From DASZZZ01 sp036260375 (GTDB taxonomy: Bacteria > Actinomycetota > CADDZG01 > WHSQ01): a stretch of DNA of 64,000 nt. Location of the stretch: contig DASZZZ010000109.1 in assembly GCA_036260375.1 (NCBI GenBank), positions 20,410 through 84,409 of the forward strand. The letters are read 5' to 3'. The notes under the pieces were generated by a model. The model saw only the letters and a list, made by a program, of their open reading frames with translations, was not told the DNA's origin and did not search any database. Below, piece by piece: positions 10,401-16,464 of the stretch (the first letter of the stretch is position 1; each line of letters starts with the position of its first letter). The position numbers and the translations under genes were made by a program.

Positions 10401-10512
10401 GGAGGCGTCGAGCCGGCGCGTGCGCATGACGTGGGTTCAAGAGGCGCTCCCGCGGTCGTCGAGGAGGGACGGCCTCAGTCAAGGAGCGCAAGCGAAGCGG
10501 GTCAACGGGCAT
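4471..10512 (-). CDS. Giant secreted polymorphic toxin, VWA and C-terminal GIY-YIG nuclease
   Basis: 2013 aa, Sec-exported. Order seen: signal peptide (ACFALVLVFLSSTLPAANA, ~residues 40-60); IPT/TIG domain (~100-180); eight tandem ~106-aa beta-rich pre-peptidase-C-like repeats (~188-1040); two Ig/Fn3-like modules with WTPPSG and WSASDASG (~1048-1240); a ZU5-like beta module (~1285-1370); a von Willebrand A domain with MIDAS DTSGSMSS (~1395-1570); four calcium-binding DxDxDGLTD repeats (~1570-1725); a linker; and a C-terminal GIY-YIG-like domain (~1900-2005) with GGVYHLVDDAGKVRYVGRTD, RRESEH and VQRGLEQRAYN. A long repetitive delivery stalk, a small variable nuclease tip and an adjacent Imm26 gene fit the polymorphic toxin plan. 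Nuclease activity and target are inferred. ATG at 10512 follows a GAAAGAGAG stretch. Confidence 0.85.
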   Translation of the reverse strand: MPVDPLRLRSLTEAVPPRRPRERLLNPRHAHAPARRLRSVSACFALVLVFLSSTLPAANAAAAPTTRRDAVARDVGPRTGVVTTETGARSSGVQTVSAESTPVVADVTPKVVDSGATVTVTGSNFAPVVADNVVAVNGVRATVSSATATTLTFVAPAGTSGHVSVTTPGGTGTSTGYLFKPPGAYKAADVVSTGAVTPGGAAVQSSVGTAAKIGLVAFDGVQGRRVSLKVSGSTIPSAYVRIYRPDGVELANTSFGTSGGFVDVRTLPATGTYTILVDPNSSYTGNATLTLHDVPPDASGAIAPGGDPQTVTTTVPGQNAKLTFDGVQGRRISLKVTGSTLSQAYVRVYRPDGVELANAPFGTSGTFIDVKTLPATGTYSILVDPSNSYVGSATVTLYDVPPDATGAIAPGGDPQTVTTTVPGQNAKLTFDGVQGRRISLKVTSSTLSQAYVRIYRPDGVELANAPFGTSGTFVDVKTLPATGVYSILVDPSSSYVGNATLTLHDVPPDASGAIAPGGDPQTVTTTTPGQNAKLRFDGVQGRRISLKVTSSTLSQAYVRIYRPDGVELANAPFGTSGTFIDVKTLPATGVYSILVDPSNSYVGSATVALYDVPADAAGTIAPGGDPQTVTTTVPGQNAKLTFDGVQDRRVSLRVSNVTMTQGRVSILKPDGTALVGATTFGTSGVYLDVKTLPSTGTYSVVVDPTNSYTGAATVTLYDVPADTTRSIVAGGSPETVTATVPGQNAKLTFDGAQDQRVSLKISGVTMTQGRVSILRPDGTALVGATNFYSSGVYIDTKVLPVAGTYTIVVDPDSSNTGDATVALYDVPADAAASVAPGGDAQAVTTTVPGQNARVTFDGTQSRRVSLELTGSTFAGAKVSIVKPDGTNLVGPTSFGTAGTYVDTKELPATGSYVVVVDPDSSNTGTVTLELHDVPPDFQGTAAVGGEAATVDVAVPGQNAQLRFDATAGQAVKLRLADVTLSTSRVSVAHPDGTSLLAATNVYTSGRTFTLSITKSGTHVVTIDPTGAAIGHAEVDLYAGVDPPTIRSSSHPTQTEWYSKSQLDASWTPPSGTTLSGYAVVLDRSRKTIPGAGVTQAGTTFTRAGLADGTWWLHVRSIDASGGGGGTAHFKVNVDTIGPTITQLTSSTHPDPNQWYPDLPYDATWSASDASGAVGYSVVLDRSDTAAVDDVVDQTDAAVAGELPYGHEWHLLVRGKDKAGNWGPTGVLRIRGGVDVDPSIGTIPAEQPDDFSGTTTDGVNVRIDSAAPINPWDVTVSRSAEMTPRTASVMASPAYDVRVPDSAQFTDAVLTIPYRPSLLKGWPEGALRMYYFDEDRGLWVLASSDQLVDTDANTVSARVGHFSMYAVFMLGDDGLEQFWPTREVFCVQDGNDRNGVDVSLLIDTSGSMSSNDPSNQRVEAAHLFVDKMSDKDGAAVTGFSSSATRYIGLTKLDTAANRAAVHAAVDRTKFASGGTNIESAVQDAISILGNNGSGRARVALLLTDGGSSYNESTTSAARNARVTIHTVGFGSDDATLLRSIATGTGGTYRHLTTPQDLPNAYAEIAQTLIDDGTDTDGDGLTDCEETNGMLASSGIFGIAPDPFNNDRRVTSDPNDRDTDDDGLTDGEEMLGRQPNGDLGTPLDLRDFEASRDQYDFLIEAGITKYFTMRSNPNLEDTDGEGVGDFGETRGIEVDGRTITCRPDLRDTDMDGLDDRFEFLNGSDCRNPDSNEFDIPGLAPHTLFHPNNWSQIPVVQERWVRDSNGIWSREVFNDNPVVYDPSDNSCESNCDAINAWAQAKPEGDWCWWIFSNCKSDEQQVAELIENVVEQQGIFTESGALRGDYAGRAAVAECLATTGNNQACVDAENLKQLPDEINDTSQLDDWIAEVILNIPGGYRPVDLCGGPNGKGGVYHLVDDAGKVRYVGRTDDFARRESEHLRNPEFEGLRFDPQYRTDNYQVQRGLEQRAYNDQWGDVPIADARAQGSLNKQRPMDPNHRSYTDRLDLAQLFMDLCL
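7390..9960 (-). repeat. Eight tandem 318-bp coding repeats within the toxin gene
   Basis: The stalk-coding part contains eight units of about 106 codons. Each carries a PGQNAKLTFDG core, a SLKV strand, YRPDGVELAN or ILKPDGTALVG, and an ATGTYSILVDP hairpin. Units are spaced 318 bp: the string tcgcgggcag recurs at 8751, 9069 and 9387. Three central units are almost identical at the DNA level over long stretches, while the outer ones have diverged. This suggests recent unit duplication or gene conversion, so copy number may vary between strains and assembly could collapse it. Confidence 0.8.
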
Positions 10513-10791
10513 GACTCTCTTTCACCGTGTCGCACGGCCCCCCCGATCGGGGATGCGTCTAGTCCGCAGTGACTACGGTGTCGTAGTTCGCGCGCGGCCC
10601 GCGCGCGTCTGAACGTCCTGCTAGGGGACGTCCGGCGCGGGGGTCGCGCGCACGGGCCCGCGCGCAACGGGCGCGCGCGAGTCGGCGGTTGCGTCGGCGT
10701 TGGGTTCCGCGCGGCCGCGCGCGGGTAAGAGAGCGAAGCGAGCCGTCCTCGCGGCGTGCTCCGTCCGTCGAACCGACCGTAGGAGGGACCC
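10513..10791. promoter_or_regulatory. Divergent intergenic region with small inverted repeat
   Basis: Separates the toxin gene (minus) from a small membrane protein gene (plus). It holds the perfect 6-bp inverted repeat ACTACG-GTGT-CGTAGT at 10572-10587, about 60 bases upstream of the toxin start, which could be an operator. The rest is very GC-rich with alternating CG runs. No clear sigma-70 promoter was recognised. Confidence 0.25.
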
Positions 10792-11052
10792 ATGAGCCCG
10801 ATGGTCAAGAAGCTCATCGCCGCAGCGGGCGTCGCCAAGGTGATCGACGCGGTCAACGACCGCCGCAAGCCCAAGCGCTCGACGCTGTCGCGCGTCGCGC
10901 CCGGGGGCCTGCTCGCCGCCGTCGCCGCGGCCGGCTTTCTCTACTTCCTGAAGTTCCGCGGCTCGAACCAGACGCTGCCCGCGGGGGACACGGGATCGCC
11001 GGCGCAAGGCGCGACCGCGTCGGGCACCAACCCCGCCGAGGTCGGGACCTGA
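10792..11052 (+). CDS. Small single-pass membrane protein
   Basis: 86-aa protein of no family I recognise. It has a basic N-terminal third (VKKLIAAAGVAKVID, NDRRKPKRS), one transmembrane helix (GGLLAAVAAAGFLYFL, ~residues 38-53), and a low-complexity Gly/Thr/Ala tail that would face outside. The positive residues before the helix predict the N-terminus in the cytoplasm. A strong AGGAGG lies six bases before the ATG. Its stop codon overlaps the next gene's start by one base (TGATG), so the two are translationally coupled. Function is unknown. Confidence 0.75.
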   Translation: MSPMVKKLIAAAGVAKVIDAVNDRRKPKRSTLSRVAPGGLLAAVAAAGFLYFLKFRGSNQTLPAGDTGSPAQGATASGTNPAEVGT

Positions 11053-11186
11053 TGCCGGACGAGAAGTGCCCCGAATGCGGGGCGCCGGTCGTCGAGGGAC
11101 GCATCAACTGCGCCGAGTGCGGCGCGACGTATCCGGACCCGGGTGAGCGCTCGCTCGACCTCGACCCCCGCCGGCAGGGCGACTGA
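11052..11186 (+). CDS. Mini zinc-ribbon protein
   Basis: A 44-residue protein with two knuckles, KCPECG and CAECGATYP, the spacing of a zinc-ribbon (rubredoxin-like) fold, followed by an acidic, basic-ended tail. It starts one base inside the stop of the membrane-protein gene and overlaps the following lipoprotein frame, forming a tight three-gene operon. Such free-standing mini ribbons usually bind zinc and act as protein-interaction modules; nothing more specific can be said. The overlap arrangement and preserved cysteine pairs argue that it is a real gene despite its size. Confidence 0.7.
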   Translation: MPDEKCPECGAPVVEGRINCAECGATYPDPGERSLDLDPRRQGD

Positions 11187-12055
11187 CGCGACGCGCTCGC
11201 GTCGCGCGCCGCGCCGGCGCCGCGACGCTCGTCGCGGTGACTGCCGCGATCGTGAGCGCGTGCGCGGCCGGGCCCGACGACGCGCGGCCGGCGCTGCGGC
11301 GGCACGATCTCTTCGTGATGTTCTCGGCGCGCGCGCCGGTCGACGCGCCGGAGGTCTTCCGCGACCACTTCACGACGCGCGACTACGCGCGCGTCGACAC
11401 GCTGCCGCGCGACGTCGACGTCGCGCGCGCCCGTCGCTATGCGCTGCCGACGAGCCTGCGCGAGCGGTGGGCCGGGTGGCCGGGGGTGCGCCACTGGGTC
11501 GGGCGCGGATGCGGGCGCGGAACCCCGGGGCTCGTCGTCTACGACCCCGAGCGCCGCGACCTGACGCCGCCGGACGAGCAGCGTCGGATCGTGGGGTCGA
11601 TTCGCCGCGCCGCCCGGCTCGTCCACGGCACCGGGTGCCACTCGTTCGGGCTCGCGCCGGGCGCGACGCCGTTGTTCGGGCTCGATCCCGGGAGCTGCGA
11701 CTTCGACCTTGCACGCGGCTCGTATCGCCGCGTGCCGTGGCGCCGCGTCGACCTCGTCGACGTCCAGGCGCAGCGCCTCGCGGGCGACGACTGCGCGACG
11801 CGTGACGGGATCGCGCGCTACGACGACTTCGTCTCGTCGGTGGCGGCCCACGTCCGCGCGCGCAACCCGCGCATCCTCGTGGTCACGCAGGTCTCGTTTC
11901 GCGACTCGCCGCCCGCGCGGATGATCGAGGCGCTCGCGCGCGTCGCCCCCGTCGTGGACGGCGTCTACTTCTCGTATCCCACTACGAACGACGACATACC
12001 GTGCCGCTACTGCACGCCGTCGAACATGGCCGCGCTCCTGGACGGTCTTCGCTGA
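11183..12055 (+). CDS. Putative lipoprotein of unknown function, probable CTG start
   Basis: About 290 aa. The frame encodes a basic stretch (TRRARVARRAG), a hydrophobic core and a lipobox-like VSAC at the start of the mature part, so a lipoprotein signal peptide. The first ATG/GTG/TTG in frame is GTG at 11237, which would delete most of that signal. The only upstream near-start codon is CTG at 11183, overlapping the previous stop as CTGA, and I use it. The body has no family I know; it holds eight Cys, several in the central and C-terminal parts (GTGCHS, GSCDFD, PCRYCTPS), and ends with a VDGVYFSYPTTNDD segment. A sugar-hydrolase-like barrel is possible but unproven. Confidence 0.65.
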   Translation: MTRRARVARRAGAATLVAVTAAIVSACAAGPDDARPALRRHDLFVMFSARAPVDAPEVFRDHFTTRDYARVDTLPRDVDVARARRYALPTSLRERWAGWPGVRHWVGRGCGRGTPGLVVYDPERRDLTPPDEQRRIVGSIRRAARLVHGTGCHSFGLAPGATPLFGLDPGSCDFDLARGSYRRVPWRRVDLVDVQAQRLAGDDCATRDGIARYDDFVSSVAAHVRARNPRILVVTQVSFRDSPPARMIEALARVAPVVDGVYFSYPTTNDDIPCRYCTPSNMAALLDGLR

Positions 12056-12062
12056 CGCCCCC

Positions 12063-12872
12063 TTAGGCGTCGTCGAGGAACCACTCGACCGCGGCGCGCG
12101 CGATGCGCGGCGGGACCGCGTGGCGCCCGTCGAACTCCTCGTAGCGCACGTCGTACCCGCCGGACTCGAGCCGCGGGACGAGGCGCCGGCTCGTGCGATC
12201 GATCGGGAGCACGTTGTCGTCGGTGCCGTGCGACACGAACACGCGCGGCGACCCGACGCTCTCGCCGGGGACTGCGAAGCCGGGCGAGAAGGCGATCACG
12301 TGCGTGAAGAGGTCGCCGTTGGTCAGCCCGAGCGAGAGGGCGTACGACGCGCCGTCGGAGAAGCCCTCGACCGCCACGCGGCGCGGATCGATCGCGGTGC
12401 GCGCGAAGACGCGCTCCAGCGCGCGGTCGACGAACTCGACGTCGGGACCGAACCCGCCCAGGATCACGTCCCACGTCCGCCCGCGCGCCTTGGGCGCGAG
12501 CACGACGAGACCCCGGTCCTCGGCGTGCTCCAACAGCGGTCCGATGCCGCGCTCCGGGGTTCCTCCCGCACCGTGCAGCGCGACGGCGAAGGGCTTGGGC
12601 TCGTCCGGCCCCGGCGCGCGCGGGACGTACAGGAGCGCGTCGCGCCGGCCGCGCGGGCCGAAGCCGTGGAGGCCGGGCTCGAGGCGGCCGGCGCGCGGCG
12701 CACCGGGCCGCGCGCGCAGGCGTCCGGGGCCCCGCGACGGCGCGCCGGAGTGGTCGTCGCAGCGCGGGAGCATGCCGGCCACCGCGCCCGCCCCGAACAG
12801 CCTCACGACGTCGCGGCGCGGGAGCCGTCGCCGGTCACCGGACACGGGTTCGCCGGCGGGGCGGCGCCGCAC
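12063..12872 (-). CDS. Alpha/beta hydrolase, PHB-depolymerase/phospholipase-like esterase
   Basis: 269-aa alpha/beta-hydrolase. Nucleophile elbow GFSDGAS, preceded by the beta-strand RRVAVE; acid residue in SHGTDDNVLP; catalytic His in DGRHAVPP; oxyanion region VALHGAGGTPE. An N-terminal RRDVVRLFGAGAVAGML with adjacent arginines looks like a twin-arginine signal or anchor, so export is likely. GTG at 12872 gives the longest form. GTG at 12845 begins nearer the signal and is equally credible, as neither has a strong ribosome site. It is convergent with the lipoprotein operon, ending seven bases from it. Substrate is unknown; the fold resembles predicted phospholipase/carboxylesterases and extracellular polyester depolymerases. 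Confidence 0.75.
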   Translation of the reverse strand: MRRRPAGEPVSGDRRRLPRRDVVRLFGAGAVAGMLPRCDDHSGAPSRGPGRLRARPGAPRAGRLEPGLHGFGPRGRRDALLYVPRAPGPDEPKPFAVALHGAGGTPERGIGPLLEHAEDRGLVVLAPKARGRTWDVILGGFGPDVEFVDRALERVFARTAIDPRRVAVEGFSDGASYALSLGLTNGDLFTHVIAFSPGFAVPGESVGSPRVFVSHGTDDNVLPIDRTSRRLVPRLESGGYDVRYEEFDGRHAVPPRIARAAVEWFLDDA

Positions 12873-13072
12873 CCGGGCGCAGGGGGACGGGCGTAGACAT
12901 GGGGCCGGGACATACCCTCAGTCCTCGACCGTAACCGCGCGTCGGCTCCCGGAGGCATGCCGTGCCGAAGATTCGTAGGCCGTGCACCTCGAATGCCTTC
13001 CCCGATGCGGGTGATCCTCCGGTTTACGCCTGTGATCGCCTCCCTTGCGCCCTTCGAGCCGAAATGACACGT

Positions 13073-13101
13073 TTGACAGACGACGACCCGCCGTCTATCA
13101 T
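13073..13101 (+). promoter_or_regulatory. Near-consensus sigma-70 promoter
   Basis: TTGACA at 13073-13078, a 17-base spacer, then TATCAT at 13096-13101: perfect -35, optimal spacing and a good -10. It is unusual in this GC-rich window. Transcription would begin near 13108 and run into the micro-ORF/Lrp operon, whose first ATG is at 13146 with AGGAAG upstream. Confidence 0.75.
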
Positions 13102-13145
13102 CCTTATGCAAGCAACGGATTCGACCTAGGAAGCTGGTGGTACGA

Positions 13146-13262
13146 ATGCTTCTCGACCTCGTAATCTTCGCAGCGGGCTTCGTGGGCCTCGACCTCGTCG
13201 CCCGACGCTACGGCGTCGACACCCGCGACGGCAACGACTGGTCGAACCACCGGTCGCTCTGA
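13146..13262 (+). CDS. 38-aa membrane micro-protein
   Basis: Short gene missed by length cut-offs. A hydrophobic helix (LLDLVIFAAGFVGLDLVA) occupies residues 2-19, followed by RRYGVDTRDGNDWSNH at the C-terminus. Supported by an AGGAAG ribosome site, a near-consensus promoter 45 bases upstream, and co-directional genes behind it. Short actinobacterial proteins pairing one helix with a VDxRDGNDW-like tail are something I believe I have seen; the function is not known to me. A membrane-anchored small regulator or stability factor is conceivable. Confidence 0.6.
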   Translation: MLLDLVIFAAGFVGLDLVARRYGVDTRDGNDWSNHRSL

Positions 13263-13278
13263 GGCACAAGGAGACGCA

Positions 13279-13386
13279 ATGACGAGTTGGGTTCTGCAAC
13301 GAATCGACCCGGCGCTGTCGCCCGTCCGGGGGATCCCCGTCACCCCCGGTCGCAGGCCCGCCAGGTCCGTGCGGCGAGGCCGGTAG
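13279..13386 (+). CDS. 35-aa basic micro-ORF
   Basis: ATG at 13279 follows a textbook AAGGAG by five bases. The frame encodes 35 residues, MTSWVLQRIDPALSP then an Arg/Pro-rich tail, and stops three bases before the ATG of the Lrp gene. No homologue is recognised. Its spacing suggests either a genuine micro-protein or a leader ORF whose translation controls the downstream regulator. The Arg-rich C-terminus could simply reflect GC-rich sequence, so coding status is uncertain. Confidence 0.45.
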   Translation: MTSWVLQRIDPALSPVRGIPVTPGRRPARSVRRGR

Positions 13387-13388
13387 CC

Positions 13389-13889
13389 ATGGCTGCCGGC
13401 CTCGACCGCATAGATCGCCACATCCTCCGCCTGCTGCGAGAGGACGGGCGCATGCCGCACTCCGCCATCGCCAAGGCCGTCGGGCTGTCCGGCCCCGCGG
13501 TCCACGAGCGCGTGCGCAAGCTCGAGCAGCGGGGCGTCATCGCGGGCTACGCCGCGATCCTCGACGCCGAGGCGCTCGACCGCTCGCACGTCGCGTTCGT
13601 CCTCGTGTCGCTGTCCGAGGGCAGCGAGTTCGCCATGGACGAGCCGATCGTGGCGCGCATCTGCGAGGAGCCCGACGTGCTCGAGTTCCATCGCGTCGCG
13701 GGCCAGGACTGCTACCTCATCAAGGTGCGGACGGCGACGAACAAGGACCTGGAGCGGCTGCTGCGGCGAATTCGCATGATCCGCGGCGTCGCCCGGACGC
13801 GGACGACGATCGTGCTGTCGACCGAGCTCGAGCGGCCGACGATCGACGTCCCCGCCGAAGAGGAGCGACTGGCGCCGCTGCCGGGCTGA
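13389..13889 (+). CDS. Lrp/AsnC family transcriptional regulator
   Basis: 166-aa feast/famine regulator. The N-terminal winged HTH (DRIDRHILRLLREDGRMPH, then AIAKAVGLSGPAVHERVRKLE) is followed by the RAM ligand-binding domain (~residues 65-145), with the conserved GQDCYLIKVR strand. The length is normal. ATG at 13389 is chosen because it gives the canonical LDxIDRxIL N-terminus. Members form dimers or octamers that sense amino acids and usually regulate an adjacent gene and themselves. Here it is last in an operon with two micro-ORFs behind a strong promoter, which suggests autoregulation. Ligand is unknown. Confidence 0.9.
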   Translation: MAAGLDRIDRHILRLLREDGRMPHSAIAKAVGLSGPAVHERVRKLEQRGVIAGYAAILDAEALDRSHVAFVLVSLSEGSEFAMDEPIVARICEEPDVLEFHRVAGQDCYLIKVRTATNKDLERLLRRIRMIRGVARTRTTIVLSTELERPTIDVPAEEERLAPLPG

Positions 13890-13942
13890 CGCGTCGTCGC
13901 GGCGCGCGCGGTGCGCGTTCCGACCGATACCATCCCGGTTCC

Positions 13943-14860
13943 ATGAGCGAGCCCCGTACCGTCGCGCGCCTGATCGACGTCGGCGAGCGCGTGTTGGACG
14001 ACTCGACGCACCTGTTCGAAGACCACGACAGCCGCTCCGACGCGCAGGAGCTGCTGGCGATGTGCATGGGCGTCGACGTCGACGACCTCGACGACGACGA
14101 CGAGCCGTCCCGGCGCGTGCGCGAGCGCTTCCTGTCGCTCATCGCCCGCCGCGCCGCGGGCGAGCCGTTCCCGTTCCTCACCGGCTACATCGAGTTCTGG
14201 GGGCTCGAGCTGCGCGTCCGGCCCGGCGCGTTCGTGCCGCGCCCGTCGTCGGAGCTCACCGTCGCGCGCGCCCTCAAGCGCATCCGCCGGCGGCGCGCGC
14301 CGGTCGTCGTCGACCTCGCGACGGGGGCCGGCCCGATCGCCATGGCCATCGCCAGCGAGCTGCCGAACGCCGACGTGTGGGGCGCCGACATACAGGACGA
14401 GGGCCTGCAGCTGGCGCGCTACAACGCGCGCCGTCTCGGCATCCGCAACGTCCACTTCCGGCGCGGCGACCTGTGGGACGCCCTTCCGGCGCGTCTGCGC
14501 GGAACCGTCGACCTCATGACGGGCCACATCCCGTACGTGCCGAAGGACGAGCTCGACGACCTGCCGTCGGAGGTGCGCGACTTCGAGCCGGTCGACACGC
14601 TGACGGACTGGACGAAGGGCGGGCTGTCGCTGATCGAGCGGGCGCTGAACGAGGCCCCGCAGTGGCTCCGGCCCGGCGGTTGGGTCCTGCTCGAGCTGTC
14701 CGACGACCTCGGCACGAAGGTGCGCCGGCTCGCGCGCAAGGCGGGCCTCGCCGACCACGGCGTCGCGATGGACGACGACCGCCTCAGCATCGTCGTCGAA
14801 TCCCGCCTCGAGGACGCTGACGGCGCCGCCGCGGGGCGCCGTCGAAGCCCCCGCGACTAG
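13943..14860 (+). CDS. PrmC/HemK-like methyltransferase with altered catalytic motif
   Basis: 305 aa, organised like PrmC: an N-terminal helical substrate-binding part (GYIEFWGLELRVRPGAFVPR matches the family's FYG-x-F-x-V-PRPETE region) and a class I SAM fold (VVDLATGAGPIAMAIA, then WGADIQ). True PrmC methylates the Gln of the GGQ motif in release factors and uses NPPY to hold it. Here the equivalent is GHIPYVP, so Asn and the first Pro are missing, while PR-x-SSE replaces PRPETE. It is therefore probably a paralogue with another substrate, or an inactive or divergent form. It lies just upstream of guaA, separated by a hairpin. Confidence 0.75.
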   Translation: MSEPRTVARLIDVGERVLDDSTHLFEDHDSRSDAQELLAMCMGVDVDDLDDDDEPSRRVRERFLSLIARRAAGEPFPFLTGYIEFWGLELRVRPGAFVPRPSSELTVARALKRIRRRRAPVVVDLATGAGPIAMAIASELPNADVWGADIQDEGLQLARYNARRLGIRNVHFRRGDLWDALPARLRGTVDLMTGHIPYVPKDELDDLPSEVRDFEPVDTLTDWTKGGLSLIERALNEAPQWLRPGGWVLLELSDDLGTKVRRLARKAGLADHGVAMDDDRLSIVVESRLEDADGAAAGRRRSPRD

Positions 14861-14870
14861 GCCCCCCGCG

Positions 14871-14886
14871 CCGGGCTGTCGCCCGG
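14871..14886 (+). terminator. Candidate hairpin terminator
   Basis: CCGGGC-TGTC-GCCCGG, extendable outward through GGCCCC/GGGGCC with a bulge (about 14860-14890). It lies between the methyltransferase stop and guaA. No T-tract follows, as is common in GC-rich Actinomycetota. Confidence 0.4.
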
Positions 14887-14906
14887 GGGCCGCGGTAGGG
14901 TGAGTC

Positions 14907-16436
14907 ATGCAGACCGTCCTCGTCGTCGACTTCGGCGCCCAGTACGCCCAGCTCATCGCCCGCCGGATCCGCGAGTGCCACGTCTACTCCGAGATCGTGC
15001 CGCACGACGCGCCGGTGTCCGAGATCGCCGCCCGCCGTCCCGCCGGCATCGTCCTGTCCGGCGGACCGAAGTCGGTGTACGCGCCCGGCGCGCCGAAGGC
15101 CGACCCGGCGTTGTTCGAGCTCGGCGTGCCGGTGCTCGGGATCTGCTACGGACAGCAGGCGATGGCGATCGCGCTCGGGGGCGAGGTCGCCCACACCGGC
15201 GTCGCCGAGTTCGGCAGGACGACGCTGTCGGTCGGCGAGCCGTCGTTGCTGCTCGACGAGCTGCCGCCCGAGCAGACCGTGTGGATGAGCCACAACGACG
15301 CAGTCGTGCGTCCGCCGGACGGCTTCACGGCGGTCGCGTCGACGCCGTCGTCGCCCGTCGCCGCGTTCGAAGACCCCGAGCGCGACCTCTACGGCGTCCA
15401 GTTCCATCCCGAGGTCGCGCACACGCCGCACGGGCTCGACGTCCTCAAGAACTTCCTCTACGACGCGTGCGACCTGCTCCCGTCGTGGACGATGACGTCG
15501 ATCATCGACAGCGCGGTCGCCGACGTGCGGCGAGCCGTCGGCGGCGACCGCATCGTGTGCGCGCTGTCCGGCGGCGTCGACTCCTCGGTCGCCGCGGCCC
15601 TCGTCCACCGCGCCGTAGGCGAGCGTCTCACGTGCGTGTTCGTCGACCACGGCCTCCTGCGCGCCGGCGAGTCCGAGCAGGTCGAGGACACCTTCAGGCG
15701 TCACATGGGCATCGACCTCGTCCACGTCAAGGCGGCCGACCGCTTCCTCGAGCAGCTCGCCGGCGTGACCGATCCGGAGCGCAAGCGCAAGATCATCGGC
15801 GAGACGTTCATCCGCGTGTTCGAGGAGGTCGCGCGCGACGAGCTCGAGGACGCCCGCTGGCTCGTGCAGGGGACGCTGTACCCCGACGTCATCGAGTCGG
15901 GCACGCGCGACGCAGCGAGGATCAAGAGCCACCACAACGTCGGGGGGTTGCCCGAGGACATGACGTTCACGCTCGTCGAGCCGCTGCGCAACCTGTTCAA
16001 GGACGAGGTGCGGCGCGTCGGCGAGGAGCTCGGGCTGCCCGAGGAAATCGTGTGGCGCCAGCCGTTCCCGGGCCCGGGGCTCGCCGTGCGGATCGTCGGC
16101 GAGGTCACGCGCGAACGCCTCGAGGCGCTGCGCGCCGCCGACGCGATCGTCCACGCGGAGATCAAGAGGGCGGGCCTGTTGCGCGCGATTTGGCAGTCGT
16201 TCGCGGTCTTGCCCGCGGTGCGCTCGGTCGGCGTCATGGGGGACGAGCGCACGTACGGCTACCCGATCGTGCTGCGCGCCGTCACGAGCGAGGACGCGAT
16301 GACCGCCGACTGGGCGCGGCTCCCGTACGACCTCCTCGAGCGCATCTCGAACCGCGTCGTCAACGAGGTTCCCGGCGTCAACCGCGTCGTCTACGACATC
16401 ACGTCGAAGCCGCCGGGCACCATCGAATGGGAGTGA
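14907..16436 (+). CDS. guaA: GMP synthase (glutamine-hydrolysing)
   Basis: Amidates XMP to GMP using glutamine and ATP, the last step of guanine nucleotide synthesis. 509 aa, the usual length. Glutamine amidotransferase domain: nucleophile Cys in GICYGQQAMA, catalytic His and Glu in VQFHPEVAHT. ATP-pyrophosphatase domain: P-loop ALSGGVDSSVAAA. The C-terminal dimerisation domain ends KPPGTIEWE, the invariant GuaA terminus. ATG at 14907 gives the standard N-terminus. All catalytic motifs are intact. Confidence 0.97.
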   Translation: MQTVLVVDFGAQYAQLIARRIRECHVYSEIVPHDAPVSEIAARRPAGIVLSGGPKSVYAPGAPKADPALFELGVPVLGICYGQQAMAIALGGEVAHTGVAEFGRTTLSVGEPSLLLDELPPEQTVWMSHNDAVVRPPDGFTAVASTPSSPVAAFEDPERDLYGVQFHPEVAHTPHGLDVLKNFLYDACDLLPSWTMTSIIDSAVADVRRAVGGDRIVCALSGGVDSSVAAALVHRAVGERLTCVFVDHGLLRAGESEQVEDTFRRHMGIDLVHVKAADRFLEQLAGVTDPERKRKIIGETFIRVFEEVARDELEDARWLVQGTLYPDVIESGTRDAARIKSHHNVGGLPEDMTFTLVEPLRNLFKDEVRRVGEELGLPEEIVWRQPFPGPGLAVRIVGEVTRERLEALRAADAIVHAEIKRAGLLRAIWQSFAVLPAVRSVGVMGDERTYGYPIVLRAVTSEDAMTADWARLPYDLLERISNRVVNEVPGVNRVVYDITSKPPGTIEWE

Positions 16437-16464
16437 CGGCGCGCTCCGCCCCCGCGCGCGCGGC

